Below, piece after piece: positions 1 through 9,984 of a DNA stretch of 33,474 nucleotides. The position numbers were made by a program, and so were the translations under genes. Source of the stretch: Temnopleurus reevesii (Eukaryota > Echinodermata > Echinoidea > Temnopleuroida > Temnopleuridae); NCBI GenBank assembly GCA_036244855.1, contig BQKZ01001364.1:1-33474 (forward strand), given 5' to 3'. Below the pieces are notes generated by a model, which was given only the letters and a program-made list of their open reading frames with translations, was not told the origin of the DNA and ran no database searches. Position 1 is the first letter of the stretch. Every line of letters starts with the position of its first letter.

Positions 1-820
1 TGAACAATGATTTTTTAAAAAAAAATAAAGATAAATGAATAACATCCAACAATTATAAAGTTGATTGTGAACTTAGTGAATTTGCTAAATTATTGGTTTG
101 TTTATATTGGTACTGGTTTTGTTAGTATCTCATAGTGGTTTTGATTTTATATCATTTTTGTTTTGATTCATATGTGAAGGTTTTAAACATTTATATTTTC
201 TTTTGTCCATATAACTTTTGGGACTGTTGTGATATAGTATCTTTTGAATTTGACTTACCCCGCGAAATAGTTTGTTTTCTCAGGACAATATGAGTGTGAT
301 ATAAGTCAGTAGACGACTTCTCTATAATTCTTTTATTTTAAAGATGATGGTGATTAGGTTGAGTTGGTAGAGTAGTACATTATATATAATAATATTCTTT
401 TAAATAAATTGAAAGCATATAGCAGAAAAAGTTCATTCCTGTTTATTATTTCCATTTCTGGCAGAGCAATGGATTTTTGTTATCTCTGTATCTTTCATCA
501 TCTGTTTCTTCCTTTCATTCTTTGCCAACAACATTTGTTTCCTGTTCTTTCACTCTTTCTTTCTTCCTCTCTTCCTACTCTCTCTTTCTCTCTCTCTCTC
601 TCTGCCCCCTCCCATATTTTTCATCTTGTCATCTCTCAACCTCTTCTTTGTTTTCTCCACTTCTTTTCCTTTTCAAGATTTACCTTCACTCTCTGTATCT
701 CTCTAAATCTTCCTCAACCTCATTTCACATTTTCTTCCATTTGAAAACTCTTCATTTCCTAGTTTCTCCTCATATCACAATTTCACCCCTTCTTTCAACC
801 AATCATTTCTTTTATAGTAC
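1..820. other. Non-coding flank, AT-rich then pyrimidine-rich
   Basis: No exon with homology or splice borders was seen. About 520-800 is strongly C+T-rich with a short (TC)n run near 585-602. This explains the Ser/Phe/Leu-rich open frames. Confidence 0.6.
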
Positions 821-823
821 ATC

Positions 824-965
824 TGGGAGGTGTTTCACCAAGATAAGAAAGACTTTAAGATCGACTGGTATCCCTTCTTGCGTGTAATGATTGATAATGT
901 TATGCGCACTCGGCACAAGAAAAGTCTTTCTTATAGCCTTTCTTATCTTGGTGAAGCACCGCCCA
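824..965. mobile_element. Small inverted-repeat element (MITE-like), about 140 bp
   Basis: The left end GGTGTTTCACCAAGATAAGA is matched in reverse complement by an interior/right end reading TTTCTTATCTTGGTGAAGCACC. The outer bases CTGGGAGG and CCGCCCAG also pair approximately. There is no coding capacity. Confidence 0.7.
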
Positions 966-969
966 GGTG

Positions 970-1515
970 CTATTACATTATACATTGTACCTGCATCTTG
1001 AAGCCTATCCTTTATCTTTCTATGTGGATTGTTCACAGAACTGCCAAGTTCAACCATTATTTAATTTGTGGAAAGAATACAAATTGTTGACTATTTTTTT
1101 TCCTCCATATGTGTTGGGAGCCCTGCAGTTATTTCATGTAATGAAAAAATCCTGTTTTCTAAAAAAAGAATATCATATCCAAGTTTTTATGCACTTTCAA
1201 ACCTCTATCTCAAGGACATATTATTTGACCAACTAAATGTCCCATTTTCACTGAAAAATCCTTTAATGGAATAACATAACAGCTCTGCTTTTGGAATATG
1301 TATGAGGATAGACGTTCAAATGTAAATCATAGGACAAAAAAAAAATAAACAAAATATTTTTTCAGGTGAGAATTCATCATAACAATAACCACCAGCTTTA
1401 ATTTCAGCATAATATTTTCATTTCTACACCCCTGCTTATTCCAAAGCATTGGCATCTCTGTGCACAAACAAATAGCAAGTACTGAATCATAGGAATGCTC
1501 TAATTGAAAAAAAGA
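970..1515. other. Non-coding flank
   Basis: AT-rich sequence with no recognised exon, RNA or clear repeat. Confidence 0.5.
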
Positions 1516-1518
1516 GGA

Positions 1519-1941
1519 AAACTAGCTGAATCCTCGACTGCGCGCAGTTGAAAAATATGCCTCCGCCATTGCGCGATCAGGAATATTAAGTGCAAAACTT
1601 GTAGTGAAAATTCAATGACCTCTTTGACATTTGACCTCATTGCCTAAAAATTTGCATGCAACAACCTACTTTCTATCTGCACACAAGACCAAGGTTTCAA
1701 GTTGATGCTCCAAACCATTCATAAGTTATCTCAAGAAATACCCATTTTCATGTATTCAATGACCTCTGTGACCTTTGACCTCATGAACCCAAAATCTAAT
1801 CAGATCATTGTTCCTCCCATGTGCCAAGTTGACATGATTCACGGTTCTTAAGTTATCGTGAGAACGAAAGAAAGTGGGACAGACGGACAACCCGAAAACA
1901 TTATGCCTCCGGCAACCACCTTCGGTGGGCGGAGGCATAAA
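1519..1941. mobile_element. Dispersed hairpin-ended repeat, copy 1
   Basis: Starts with AACTAGCTGAATCCTCGACT and TATGCCTCCGCC, and ends with GGCGGAGGCATA. The last 40 bases form a strong hairpin (TTATGCCTCCGGC...GGCGGAGGCATAA). The same ends and the GGACAACCCGAAAAC block recur at 29277-29932 and inverted at 33338-33474. It is non-autonomous, with no protein. Confidence 0.8.
1769..1781 (-). promoter_or_regulatory. Perfect DR1 nuclear-receptor motif inside repeat copy 1
   Basis: The plus strand reads TGACCT-T-TGACCT, that is AGGTCA-A-AGGTCA on the minus strand, the consensus for HNF4/COUP-TF/RXR dimers. Another half-site lies just upstream (1760-1765). Function in this genome is unknown. Confidence 0.4.
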
Positions 1942-2304
1942 ATAGGGGGGGGGGATGTAAACTAAAGGTAAATTGTAGTTGAGTACATGTAAGTGTAATA
2001 ATCAATTTTTTTCAACATTATCAAAATTTCTGTAATACCATATAAACTTCAAATAAAATATTACATTATTCACTCTCAAATTATACAAATAGACAAATAA
2101 TTTAACACATTTTTAATGCATATTTGTAATTTCTTTCGAGTAACAGTAGAATTGTAATTTTATAATAAGAATATGACAACATTGACATTATTTAGGGAAA
2201 TTGACTGTTTTTGCTGTTATACACCATTGTCATTTAAGTTTACTATCACTGGCAAAATTATCATAATTTAAAGTTTTATACTCTGGGCCCAAAGACAGTT
2301 CAAG

Positions 2305-2473
2305 TACAGTCTAACCTTGTTATGACGAGGTCGTTGTGACCAGAGAAACTATCTCTTTACATTGAAATCTTGTAATATCAGGCCCAAAATACAAAGAGAT
2401 GGGGCCAGGAAAGTTACCTTTTTTATATCGAGAGCTTGTATATCAGTGCTCTTTATAACAAGGTTTGACTGTA
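2305..2473. mobile_element. Tc1/pogo-like MITE with TA target duplication
   Basis: The ends are TACAGTCTAACCTTGTTATGA and the reverse complement of TTATAACAAGGTTTGACTGTA, giving inverted repeats of about 20 bp starting CAGTC and flanked by TA. The length of about 170 bp and the absence of an open frame fit a non-autonomous element. Similar motifs (GATATAACGAGG, CATAACAAGG) recur near 7040-7150. Confidence 0.75.
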
Positions 2474-2689
2474 TATTGGCAAAGAAAAATTTCTCATTAC
2501 ACATGCAATTGATGTGCGTTTTTTGTAAAAATGGGAAATATACATTTAGCGACTTCAAGTTCCTTTTCGAATACTGGCATTGATGACACGGCAACATCAA
2601 CACCATCTCAAACATCGTACTGGCAGTGTTGCGGTTGACTCTTCAAGTATTCTGATGTACATTGTTTACGCTAGTAAATGTTGTTTATT

Positions 2690-2870
2690 GGTGTTGAATG
2701 CTAATGGTGTATAACGTCACTTGGTGATGAGACTGGTGATGGATCGATACAGTGATCGGTGTCGTTTTTGTAAACTGACCACCAGTATTGGTGCTTACAT
2801 GTAGTTTACGGGCATTTTGCTATCGCAACACCAACACACCGAACACCAAACTTAAAGTCACTCATTGTAC
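2690..2870 (-). repeat. Copy of a GGTGTTGGTGTTG-rich dispersed repeat
   Basis: In reverse complement it matches about 19735-19880. Shared blocks include GGTGTTCGGTGT..TGGTGTTG, GTAAACTGACCA and ATCGATACAG(T/C)GATCG. No protein. Confidence 0.65.
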
Positions 2871-3072
2871 TTGGGCAAAATTTTTCATTGAGCAATATCA
2901 AGTTCTGCAAACTTGGATGTAAATAACTAAGTTTGATACAGACATGCATTAATCTTTCAGTTAATAAAAAACTTCAGATCATCAGGGATAATTCCAACTT
3001 GTCGTGATGTCATTCCTTTCACGCCAATGATAACTTGCCAAGAAAACCAAAACAGCCCAGAGTTATCCATCA

Positions 3073-3465
3073 TCCTGCATTCCAGGATACTTCCATTCTG
3101 ATACAGAAAGACTGAATCACACTGCCACAAAGTAGGTAAAAGGCAGATTGCATATCGTAAATGTCCATAGCAATTGAATGTCTGATCAAGTTCAAGTTCT
3201 GAACGATAATATTCATCGCGCATCGAGGACCCCATTTGATGTTGTTTAGCCTGTGAAGCTGGTTCTTAATATCCTGCATTCCAGTGTACTTTCATACCGA
3301 AACGGAAAGACTGAATAATTCTGCCATAAAATAGTTCAGTGCAGACTGCGAATCGTGAAATCTCCATAGCAATTACTGTCCGATCCAGTTCAAGTTCTGA
3401 ATGACTATACTCATCGAGGACCCCACTTGACGTTGTTTATCCCTTGAAGCTGGTTCTTCAGCTGC
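3073..3465 (-). repeat. Tandem duplication of CFAP298 exon 7 end plus 3'UTR (2 units of about 195 bp)
   Basis: Two adjacent units, about 3073-3271 and 3272-3465, share long stretches. Both contain a CTGCATTCCAG block, an AAGACTGAAT block, a GTTCAAGTTCTGAA block and the exon-7 end reading KNQL(Q/H)....NN(V/I)KWGPR. The outer unit (near 3215-3271) has lost its stop codon and its exon start, so it is a decayed copy lying in the 3' flank. Confidence 0.8.
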
Positions 3466-3521
3466 CCCGAGTCGGCCCAACCAGAGTTGAGGTACGAGTC
3501 TTCACTCTCCTCTTGCATTTT
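3411..3521 (-). CDS. CFAP298: CFAP298 exon 7 (terminal, stop codon)
   Basis: Acceptor tttttcacag, 36 codons and TGA at 3413-3411. It encodes SYLNSGWADSGQLKNQLQG and NNVKWGPR, like the human YLNSPWAD...KWRPR end. A 3'UTR must follow below 3411, but I could not place a convincing polyadenylation signal. Confidence 0.94.
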   Translation of the reverse strand, partial: KMQEESEDSYLNSGWADSGQLKNQLQGINNVKWGPR

Positions 3522-6500
3522 CTGTGAAAAAGATAGAAAGAAGCAATGCAAAAATGAACATAATGAAGTACATGTATATATCCCCCTCGCGATGCACTGA
3601 TGCAGCACATGTGGTTTTGTTCAGGTACAATCTTTTGTTTGATCAAACTACACAAATTAGTGTACATTGGCACAACAGAATATACAATTTTGATAGAATT
3701 TTCATGAGCTGTTTTTATCACACTTTATAGTGTGATATTTAAAGGGAGGGTAGGAGGGTATTCACTTTCGAAACACAGTAAATATACTCAGTACACACTG
3801 AGAGTAAGTCAGATAATGAATTATTAAGAAAGAGCAGCATGGTGAAGTCGTCAATTGATAAGGATTTAGAATGTGAAAAGAAAATAATTGAGTCATTTAG
3901 TGATATTCAGAACTCTGCATCCAATGGGGATGTCCTTCACATAAAATTTCACAGTAAATCCCTTGTTATGTATATCCAGAAAAATATTTCCAACTTTTTT
4001 CAATGCAAATATTTTAATATCCACTCTATGCCTCATTTTCCATATGAAATCAGTACAATAAAATAAGAATTTTCTTTCACAAAATGATATCCACCGAACA
4101 CCATTTTTTTCTTGGCCTAATTAGGGGATACCGACACTTTCATTATTGATGGCGAACATTGTACTATCAAATGGAAAAGAATACAAATTTAGGTTACCTT
4201 CCATTCTTCTTGTTTCTTGTATGCATGTAACATCATCTGCTTTCTCTCATCCTCACTGAATACGGCTTCTCTTGCTGGAGCACCTTGTCCTTTCTGAAAA
4301 TGATACCATGTGCGAGATAAGAGATTACTACCCACCGTCATACACATCTGGACGATGACATTGATTACTGATTCAAATGCCTTGGAAGTCTATTTGAGGC
4401 AAATTTTACAATAAAAAGAGAAAGAAAGAAAAAACAAACAGGGATTGATTGATTGGCTTGAATCCCCCCCCCCCAAAAAAAAAAGAGATACAGAGAAAAA
4501 AAACAAGCATACAAGCAAACTTCTCAAGCCCTAGCCAGGAATACGGGTGGCTGTTTTCTCTTTTTCTTTGAACAGATTATCTTGACAAAATACCTCATGA
4601 TACTTACCTCTACCTCCTGCCATTTTGCATTTAACTTAGATTGCCAATGTGATAACAAAGATAGTTTCTTAAAAATTATTCCTATTCTCAATAAATCCCT
4701 TATCTATTTTTTTTCAATGGCATTCATCTTTTCAATTTTGCCAATGTACTAACAAACTTGATTTCTTCACAATTAAGCATGATCAGGAGACCCACCTTCT
4801 GTAATTTTGCGATGATTTTCGTCTTCTCATTCTTGCCGATGTAGTCACACAGCTTCTTTCCTTTGTGCATCTCTTTCCCTGAGAACCAGAGGGATGCATT
4901 GTCAACATCCAGTACCGATAGTGATGCCTGCACAAAAGAGGAATTTATGAATTCAATTTTTGTTGAAAACTATATTATAGCCATGGTACAGAAATCTAAT
5001 TTCAATCAAATAGGAACTGTTTAAAAGCAGTTTTATTGAGTTCATCATAGAATGCTCTCTTGTATTAAAAAAGGTAATACAGACCTCCTGATTTTTTTCT
5101 CATTCCATTACTACAAGGTAATAGAATAAAACTAAGACAGAGTACAACCTTCAATAATATTGAGAGGATAAACTTACGCAGGATGTAGGAGGGGATGAAG
5201 GGGAATGGTATGATGATGGAGATACAAATTTTTAAGAAACTGAGCAAAAGGAGAAGACTGAGAAAAATAATAAAAAGAGGAAGAATTGAGATGGGGAGGA
5301 AAAAGAGGAAGAGAAAGAAGAAGGAAAAGAAAGAGGAAGAAGGAGATTAAAAAGACGAAGAAGATGAAGAGGAAGAAGACGAAGATGAAGAAAAAGAAGA
5401 AGAAGAGCATACAAACCTGTGTGCCTTCAAGCTCCTCGTTGTTTTCAAATTCCACCCTGATTGGATCATGCGGTGAAAGGTCCATGGGATACACAATGCT
5501 CACTGCGCCCATGGACAATGTTCACAAAATGAGCGGAAGGAGAAGATTGAGAAAAAAAGAAGAAAGAAAAGAAGAAGAGAGAGATGGAGGAAGAATCGGT
5601 AGAAGGACAAAGAAGAAGAAGAAGAGGAATATGAAGAAAAAGAAGAACAATAACAAGAAGATGAGGGGGGAGAGGAGGAAGGAGGGGAAGAATATGGAGA
5701 TTGAGAAAAAGACAAAGACAAAGATGACGAGGAGGGCAAAAAAAAAAGAAGAAGAAGAAGAAGAAAAGAATACACACCTGCGTGCCTTCAAGCTCCTCAT
5801 TATTTTCAAATTCCATCCTGATCGGATCATGTGGTGGAAGGCCCATGGGGTACACAATGGTTACTGCACCCCTAAGCTGGTCTAAGGCATCTTTCACCAT
5901 TGGCATTGTTACACACACATTTGCAGAAGCCTGGTTCTGTACAGAGAGGGCAACACCGTTTTTAGAAATAGAATTATCTAATGATTAACTGATGAAATAG
6001 AATGAGTTACATTAAGTTGTTACTGGGTGTTGTTACAAAGTTGCAATCAATTGAAAGTTGTAGTCAATTGGCAAGTGTTGAACAAAACTATTGTTTCATA
6101 TGCGTCTTGACAAAAGCGCAGACAGTGGGCAAATTGAAGTGTGGGTTCAAATTTGCTGGTGCGACCAATTTGCGATTAATTTCAACTTTGTAGTAACACC
6201 TCCATAGTGTCACTATACATATTAAAAAACCCAAACAAATTCAACAATTAGTAATAGCATCACAAAAAGGTAGTGATATAGTTTGACCTAGCTTCCAAAC
6301 AATATGATTTTCTTCATTCAATCATATCTAATATGTTGTGACCAAAAGATGAATGTTCATAATAAATTACTGTTTCATATTCAAACCAGGTATTATTGCT
6401 CAAATCTGCTAGAATAAAAAATGTTTTTTTTTAAAGGGGAACTACACCCAGATAATAATGTACTGTCAGTACTTGAAGAAAAATCAGATGAACAAACTGT

Positions 6501-9111
6501 GAAAATTTGAGCAAAATTGGATAATCCATTCAGAAGTTATGAATTTTCAAAGTTATCATTTCCAACTGTGCTGGGCATTCTTGAATTGGCATGCGTATAG
6601 CTAATTAGCATAATCTGTGATGTCATACATGGAGAACCCCTCATTCACTTTGCATATAAATTTATTGAAAATGGATCAACATCATATTTCAAATGAGGAA
6701 TCAACCCCGTTCTTTCTGGAATGCTTGCAGAATTGATGTGGCTGTAATATATTTAACAGAAGAATAAAAAAAAATCTACTTTTCCGGAAAAAGAGGAAAA
6801 TGTGAAATTTCGTGTACAAAGCGAATGGAGAGTTCTCCATGTTGGCAGCCATTTTGTGCCTGTACGTTTGCCAATTTAAGGAGCCCATGAGGGGTGTAAA
6901 TCAAAACTTTGAACATTCATAACTTTTGAATGGATTATNACAGGGGCATGAACACTAATAATGATAACAAAAATTCTTACAATGTGCAGTCACTGTACGA
7001 TTGAACTACAGCCATCATGGAAACTTGGTATGAAGAAATCTGATATAACAATATTCTTGATATAACGAGGTAATAGCTTGGTCCCACCTGGGTTTTTTTT
7101 TTCACCTTGCCATAACAAGGTTTTTTATGGTCCCATGTACATCGTTATACATTAGTGCCAAAAAATAGAGAGCTGCTGAAAAACAAAATCTTACTTTGGA
7201 AATGATCTTCTTGGCTTCACTAACTGTCTTTGTCAGAACTTCATTCATTTTCTTGTTTGGGCCTGAAACAGAGATGAGAAAATTACAAAAAATGATGAAT
7301 ATTATAATCAATCTGGTATACACATTCTTATTCAATTTAAATCAGGAACAATTTTCTAACATTTTACGTAAAGCCATTGTGAGAAATCACTTCATAAAAA
7401 TTGCTTACCATCTTTTCAAAGGCAACACATATAAATTAGGCACTTTATGCAACTTGAGAGAAGAGTTTAATACAGTGAAAAGAAGAAATGGGAGAAGATA
7501 AAAAAAGAAGAAAAACAACCTATAAACAATTAAATGAGCTAAAAATAGATAACAGATCTATAGAGAGAAAGAAAAGGAGAGAGTGTGAACTCCAAACAAA
7601 ATAACGTAAAATATATAGGTATTACAGGTGGCCTGCATTTTCAATTTGGTTATGATGATGATAATGATGGTGAAGATCATGAGAGGAAGGAAGGTAGAAT
7701 TAAGGAAATAGAGAAAGATAGAACAGGAAGAGGGATGAGGTTTCATCCTTTCCATACATCTGCTGATAAAATCTTAAAGATAGAGAGACATAAAGAAACA
7801 GAACGGACAAGGTTCCCAATGAGAGAGTGACAGAGGGTAAAATGAAAGAAAGATAGAAAACAAAACTAGAGACTAAGGAGAGGGTAAGGAGGAGGTATTA
7901 CCTTTTCCATTTCTCCTGCCGATGGGATCTTTACTCTCGACCGATCCACCGCTCGGTTCACACTTCTGCCCCCATTCATCAACCAGCTTCAGGTCTACGA
8001 TCTGATCATCTGTCAAACCCTGCATGTTGGGAGGAAGACTCGTCCCATGTTCAGCTAGCTCATTGATTTCTGGAATAGAAGAAGAATAAAATAGGGAGTA
8101 ACCCTTTACAGGTGCATGAATCTGGTGACAGAATGCATTAAGCAGGAAATAAGCAGGAAATAATTTTCCTAGTATCGCATCACAATTTGCTATGAATTTT
8201 AGCAGAATTGATATACAAAGTTTTGTTTAGCAACGTTTTCACTTATAACTGTACAGTGAATGGTTTAAAATGCTTTCTCAATGTCTAAAATTGTGAAGCA
8301 AATGTGAAAAGAAAAATTATTCCCTTTTCAGTGAACATCTATGCAAAGTTGAAATGCATGTTTTATCAAAGCCTGTTGCCAAGAAGTAAACATTTGTATT
8401 CCAAACATTTATATTCCATTCCTACATGAGGTGAGCGAACTAATTCTGACATTGAAATTTGCTATAAGTATAAGGATTGGGGGAAAAAAAATCACATTTT
8501 ACTTGTACCGCATTAGGCCAGCAAAAGGTCTCGCCTGGCAAGGTTAGAGTTCATTTATTGTCAGCTACTATTTTACACTTGTACTAGAATGAATGATTGA
8601 TGTATCATGAGATTTTAGCTCCACTAAATTAACCTTCTCATAGGAATAGTTAGCTAAACCCCTAAACCAGGGTATAAATTACTTTTTTTTCTATTTCTAT
8701 TTATTCACGAGGGCTTTTTTAAACATTTGCCTCATGATAAACAGCCCCCATAATACATTTTGCGAGGCGTATTTTGGAGCTTAAGAGGTTATTTCTAAGG
8801 CCCTCGTCGTCAAATAGAGGCCCGAAAGCAACAAAATCCAACAAGACTCTTAGTTAATTCACAGTTATCTGAAAGAGTCATGTTGAATTGTGTTGCTTCC
8901 GGGGCCCTATGTGACAGGGACCTAAAGTTGCCCTCTGCCCGAGTGTATTTTTTTAAGCCGCCCAGAACTTACCTGCACATATTCTCTCTACCTTGAGTCT
9001 TCCATTGTGGATAAGAACAAGTTCTTTGATAGTCTCCTCTACAGGCTGCTGGACCGTTGTCTCAAACAGGAACTGGCTCTCATCTCCTCTCTTGATGTGT
9101 AGCTTCACCAT
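3411..9111 (-). CDS. CFAP298: CFAP298 (C21orf59/Kurly), dynein-arm assembly factor, complete, 7 exons
   Basis: Exons on the minus strand, in transcript order: 9111-8973, 8069-7902, 7262-7195, 5936-5778, 4927-4796, 4293-4198, 3521-3411. All have AG/GT borders. The lengths 139, 168, 68, 159, 132, 96 and 111 join in frame to 290 codons plus TGA, matching the human protein length as I remember it. Recognisable conserved blocks are MVKLHIKRGDESQFLF at the start, LPPNMQGLTDDQI (about residue 60), MVKDALDQLRGAV, IVYPMGLPPHDPIRMEFEN, YIGKNEKTKIIAKLQ and a WGPR C-terminus. From knowledge of the family, this cytoplasmic protein is needed for assembly of outer and inner dynein arms in motile cilia and for cilia polarity, and human mutations cause primary ciliary dyskinesia. 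No signal peptide or membrane segment is seen. The start ATG is the only one in frame at the conserved N-terminus, and the next in-frame Met is far inside conserved sequence. Introns 4 and 5 and the 3' flank carry decayed copies of exons 4, 5 and 7. Confidence 0.96.
3522..4197 (-). other. CFAP298 intron 6
   Basis: No second exon or clear repeat was seen. The 75-codon plus-strand open frame near 3839 has no recognisable homology. Confidence 0.6.
4198..4293 (-). CDS. CFAP298: CFAP298 exon 6
   Basis: Acceptor cattttcag, donor gtaaccta, 96 nt (32 codons). It encodes KGQGAPAREAVFSEDERKQM and then MLHAYKKQEEWK, equivalent to the human GQGAPAREP..SEEQKQLM stretch. Confidence 0.94.
4629..4770 (-). 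pseudogene. Two decayed partial copies of CFAP298 exon 5
   Basis: The blocks at about 4629-4672 and 4727-4770 resemble the exon-5 end encoding the YIGKNEKTKII region, sharing a core of the form ttgccaatgt..taacaaa..t. The first also keeps a donor-like CTTACCTC (plus sense). Similarity is modest and the frame is broken. Confidence 0.5.
4796..4927 (-). CDS. CFAP298: CFAP298 exon 5
   Basis: Acceptor cttttgtgcag, donor gtgggtct, 132 nt (44 codons). It encodes NASLWFSGKEMHKGKKLCDY and IGKNEKTKIIAKLQK. Confidence 0.95.
5280..5770 (+). repeat. Purine-rich (GAA/GGA)n tracts in CFAP298 intron 4
   Basis: Two long imperfect polypurine blocks, about 5280-5410 and 5525-5770, separated by the exon-4 copy. 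Long Lys/Arg/Glu-rich and Ser/Phe-rich open frames here are by-products of base composition. Confidence 0.9.
5418..5514 (-). pseudogene. Truncated duplicate of CFAP298 exon 4 in intron 4
   Basis: Encodes MGAVSIVYPMDLSPHDPIRV followed by EFENNEELEGTQ and ends in a gt donor at the same place as the real exon. It aligns to the last 28 or so codons of exon 4. The first 25 codons and the acceptor are missing. GA-rich tracts follow both copies, so the unit duplicated was exon 3' half plus purine tract. Confidence 0.85.
5778..5936 (-). CDS. CFAP298: CFAP298 exon 4
   Basis: Acceptor ctgtacag, donor gtgtgtat, 159 nt (53 codons, phase 0 to 0). It encodes the MVKDALDQLRGAV and YPMGLPPHDPIRMEFENNEE core. 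Purine-rich simple sequence (plus-strand sense) starts right after its donor, and a truncated copy of this exon lies at 5418-5514. Confidence 0.95.
6029..6203. mobile_element. MITE family with GTGTTGTTACAAAGTTGCAAT ends
   Basis: The left end GTTGTTACAAAGTTGCAATCA is complemented by the right end GATTAATTTCAACTTTGTAG followed by TAACACC. Related elements lie at 12131-12292, 15062-15205 and 17428-17571. Confidence 0.7.
6432..7015. mobile_element. Fold-back element with about 80-130 bp inverted arms
   Basis: The left arm (GGGGAACTACACCCAGATAA ... CAGAAGTTATGAATTTTCAAAG) is mirrored by AACTTTGAACATTCATAACT ... near 6905-6945 and by TGTGCAGTCACTGTACGATT..AACTACAG at its end. The right arm is interrupted by an undetermined base at 6939. 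A lone arm of the same family occurs at 20221-20355 and a diverged one at 10221-10350. Confidence 0.75.
7195..7262 (-). CDS. CFAP298: CFAP298 exon 3
   Basis: Acceptor tgtttcag, donor gtaagatt, 68 nt. It encodes PNKKMNEVLTKTVSEAKK followed by IISK. The phases match exons 2 and 4. Confidence 0.93.
7263..7901 (-). other. CFAP298 intron 2
   Basis: A-rich sequence with a short (GAT)n-like patch near 7650-7680. No second coding exon was recognised. Confidence 0.55.
7902..8069 (-). CDS. CFAP298: CFAP298 exon 2
   Basis: Acceptor ttctattccag, donor gtaatacc, 168 nt. It encodes ELAEHGTSLPPNMQG, TDDQIVDLKLVDEWGQKCEP and DPIGRRNGK, the most conserved part of the family. Confidence 0.95.
8795..8930. mobile_element. 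Palindromic fold-back element in CFAP298 intron 1
   Basis: GGCCCGAAAGCAACAAAATC and CAACAAGACTCTT are mirrored by AAGAGTCATGTTGAATTGTG and TTGCTTCCGGGGCC around a centre near 8862. The arms are about 35-60 bp. The rest of intron 1 (8070-8794) shows nothing recognised. Confidence 0.7.
8973..9111 (-). CDS. CFAP298: CFAP298 exon 1 (start codon)
   Basis: Begins with ATG at 9111-9109 and encodes 46 codons plus one base, up to ...VERICA. The donor is gtaagttc. The bases before the ATG on the minus strand look like a 3' splice site (ending in ...cctcaaag), so a non-coding exon probably lies upstream. Confidence 0.95.
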
Positions 9112-9841
9112 TATGAGTTTCTTTGAGGAATATTAAACAATGGGGAAAGAAAATAGAATTGATATAGTTAGCATGTTAATATCCTTTCCAAATATTCAAC
9201 CCTTTCTGCATTGCATTAATTCTGAAGGCCAGCTCCAGTAGGCTAGTCGAATTTATTTCTTGGAGCAATTCTTTACTAAATTAACCGAAGGTATACTCTG
9301 TCAAGTTTGTGCAGGGAATACCCGGTTCCATTTGCTAACGGGTTAAAGCACATGATGTTCTCAGACAAAGGTTAGAACAATCACACAGCTGCAGCTATAA
9401 CATTACATGAACATGATGAAAATAAAGTAACAATAACATTAATTCCATTCAAGAACACATCATGATTATCAACATCGTCATGAATTTTTCCCAAAAAAAA
9501 GCAAACTCTCTACTGAATTTTATCTAGGATATGTAAGCTTAGTTCAGCAAATCACATTAAGCAGTAAGGCAGTAGCAAAAAACCCCGAAAACTACCTGTT
9601 ATGCTAGCCAAAAATATGTTAAATTCTCGAGAGGTCAAACAAAATGAAGCACAATGCTGAATGCACAAACACACATGACACAAAACACAACAAACAGAAA
9701 CACAATTTTCTTTGAACGGGACCGAAATCTGGTTGGGGATAAACTTGATGACCCCAAAATACCCTTAGCAATATAAGGCATCCTTCAAACGTCTTAAGAA
9801 AACAACCCTCAACATTTTGAGTATATAAAAATGCATCTTAC

Positions 9842-9932
9842 CAATGGTAACTGGTTGAGAAAAACTGTCAAATCGTCAAAATTAAAGGAAGCTTCGTAGC
9901 AAAAACAACAGTAACCACGGAAGCGATGTAAC
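9842..9932 (-). other. CFAP298: Probable non-coding first exon of CFAP298
   Basis: On the minus strand the sequence ...TTACCATTG is followed by gtaagatgc, a good donor at 9841. A matching acceptor lies just upstream of the ATG (ends about 9120). The 5' limit is not visible and is set at the NRF1 site. This is inferred from splice signals only. Confidence 0.45.
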
Positions 9933-9980
9933 TGCGCATGCGCAATTTTGGTCGTGCACGCGTGAAAATCGTTTCTGAAA
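9880..9980. promoter_or_regulatory. Candidate bidirectional promoter of CFAP298 and WDR3
   Basis: A GC/CpG-richer island in AT-rich DNA between two divergent housekeeping-type genes. It holds a perfect palindromic NRF1 site TGCGCATGCGCA at 9933-9944, an ETS-like CGGAAG at 9918-9923, and CACGCGTG at 9957-9964. No TATA box was noticed. Confidence 0.55.
9933..9944. promoter_or_regulatory. NRF1 binding site (perfect palindrome)
   Basis: TGCGCATGCGCA matches the established consensus YGCGCAYGCGCR on both strands. NRF1 sites are typical of TATA-less, often bidirectional promoters. Confidence 0.7.
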
Positions 9981-9984
9981 AACA

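Noticed and set aside
409..887. Ser/Phe/Leu-rich overlapping open frames of 111 and 136 codons
   Set aside because: Come from a pyrimidine-rich tract; no homology recognised, no splice context.
5286..5885. 199-codon open frame rich in Lys/Arg/Glu (plus strand) and Ser/Phe/Leu-rich frames opposite
   Set aside because: Produced by GA-rich simple sequence, overlaps CFAP298 exon 4 on the other strand and shows no family features.
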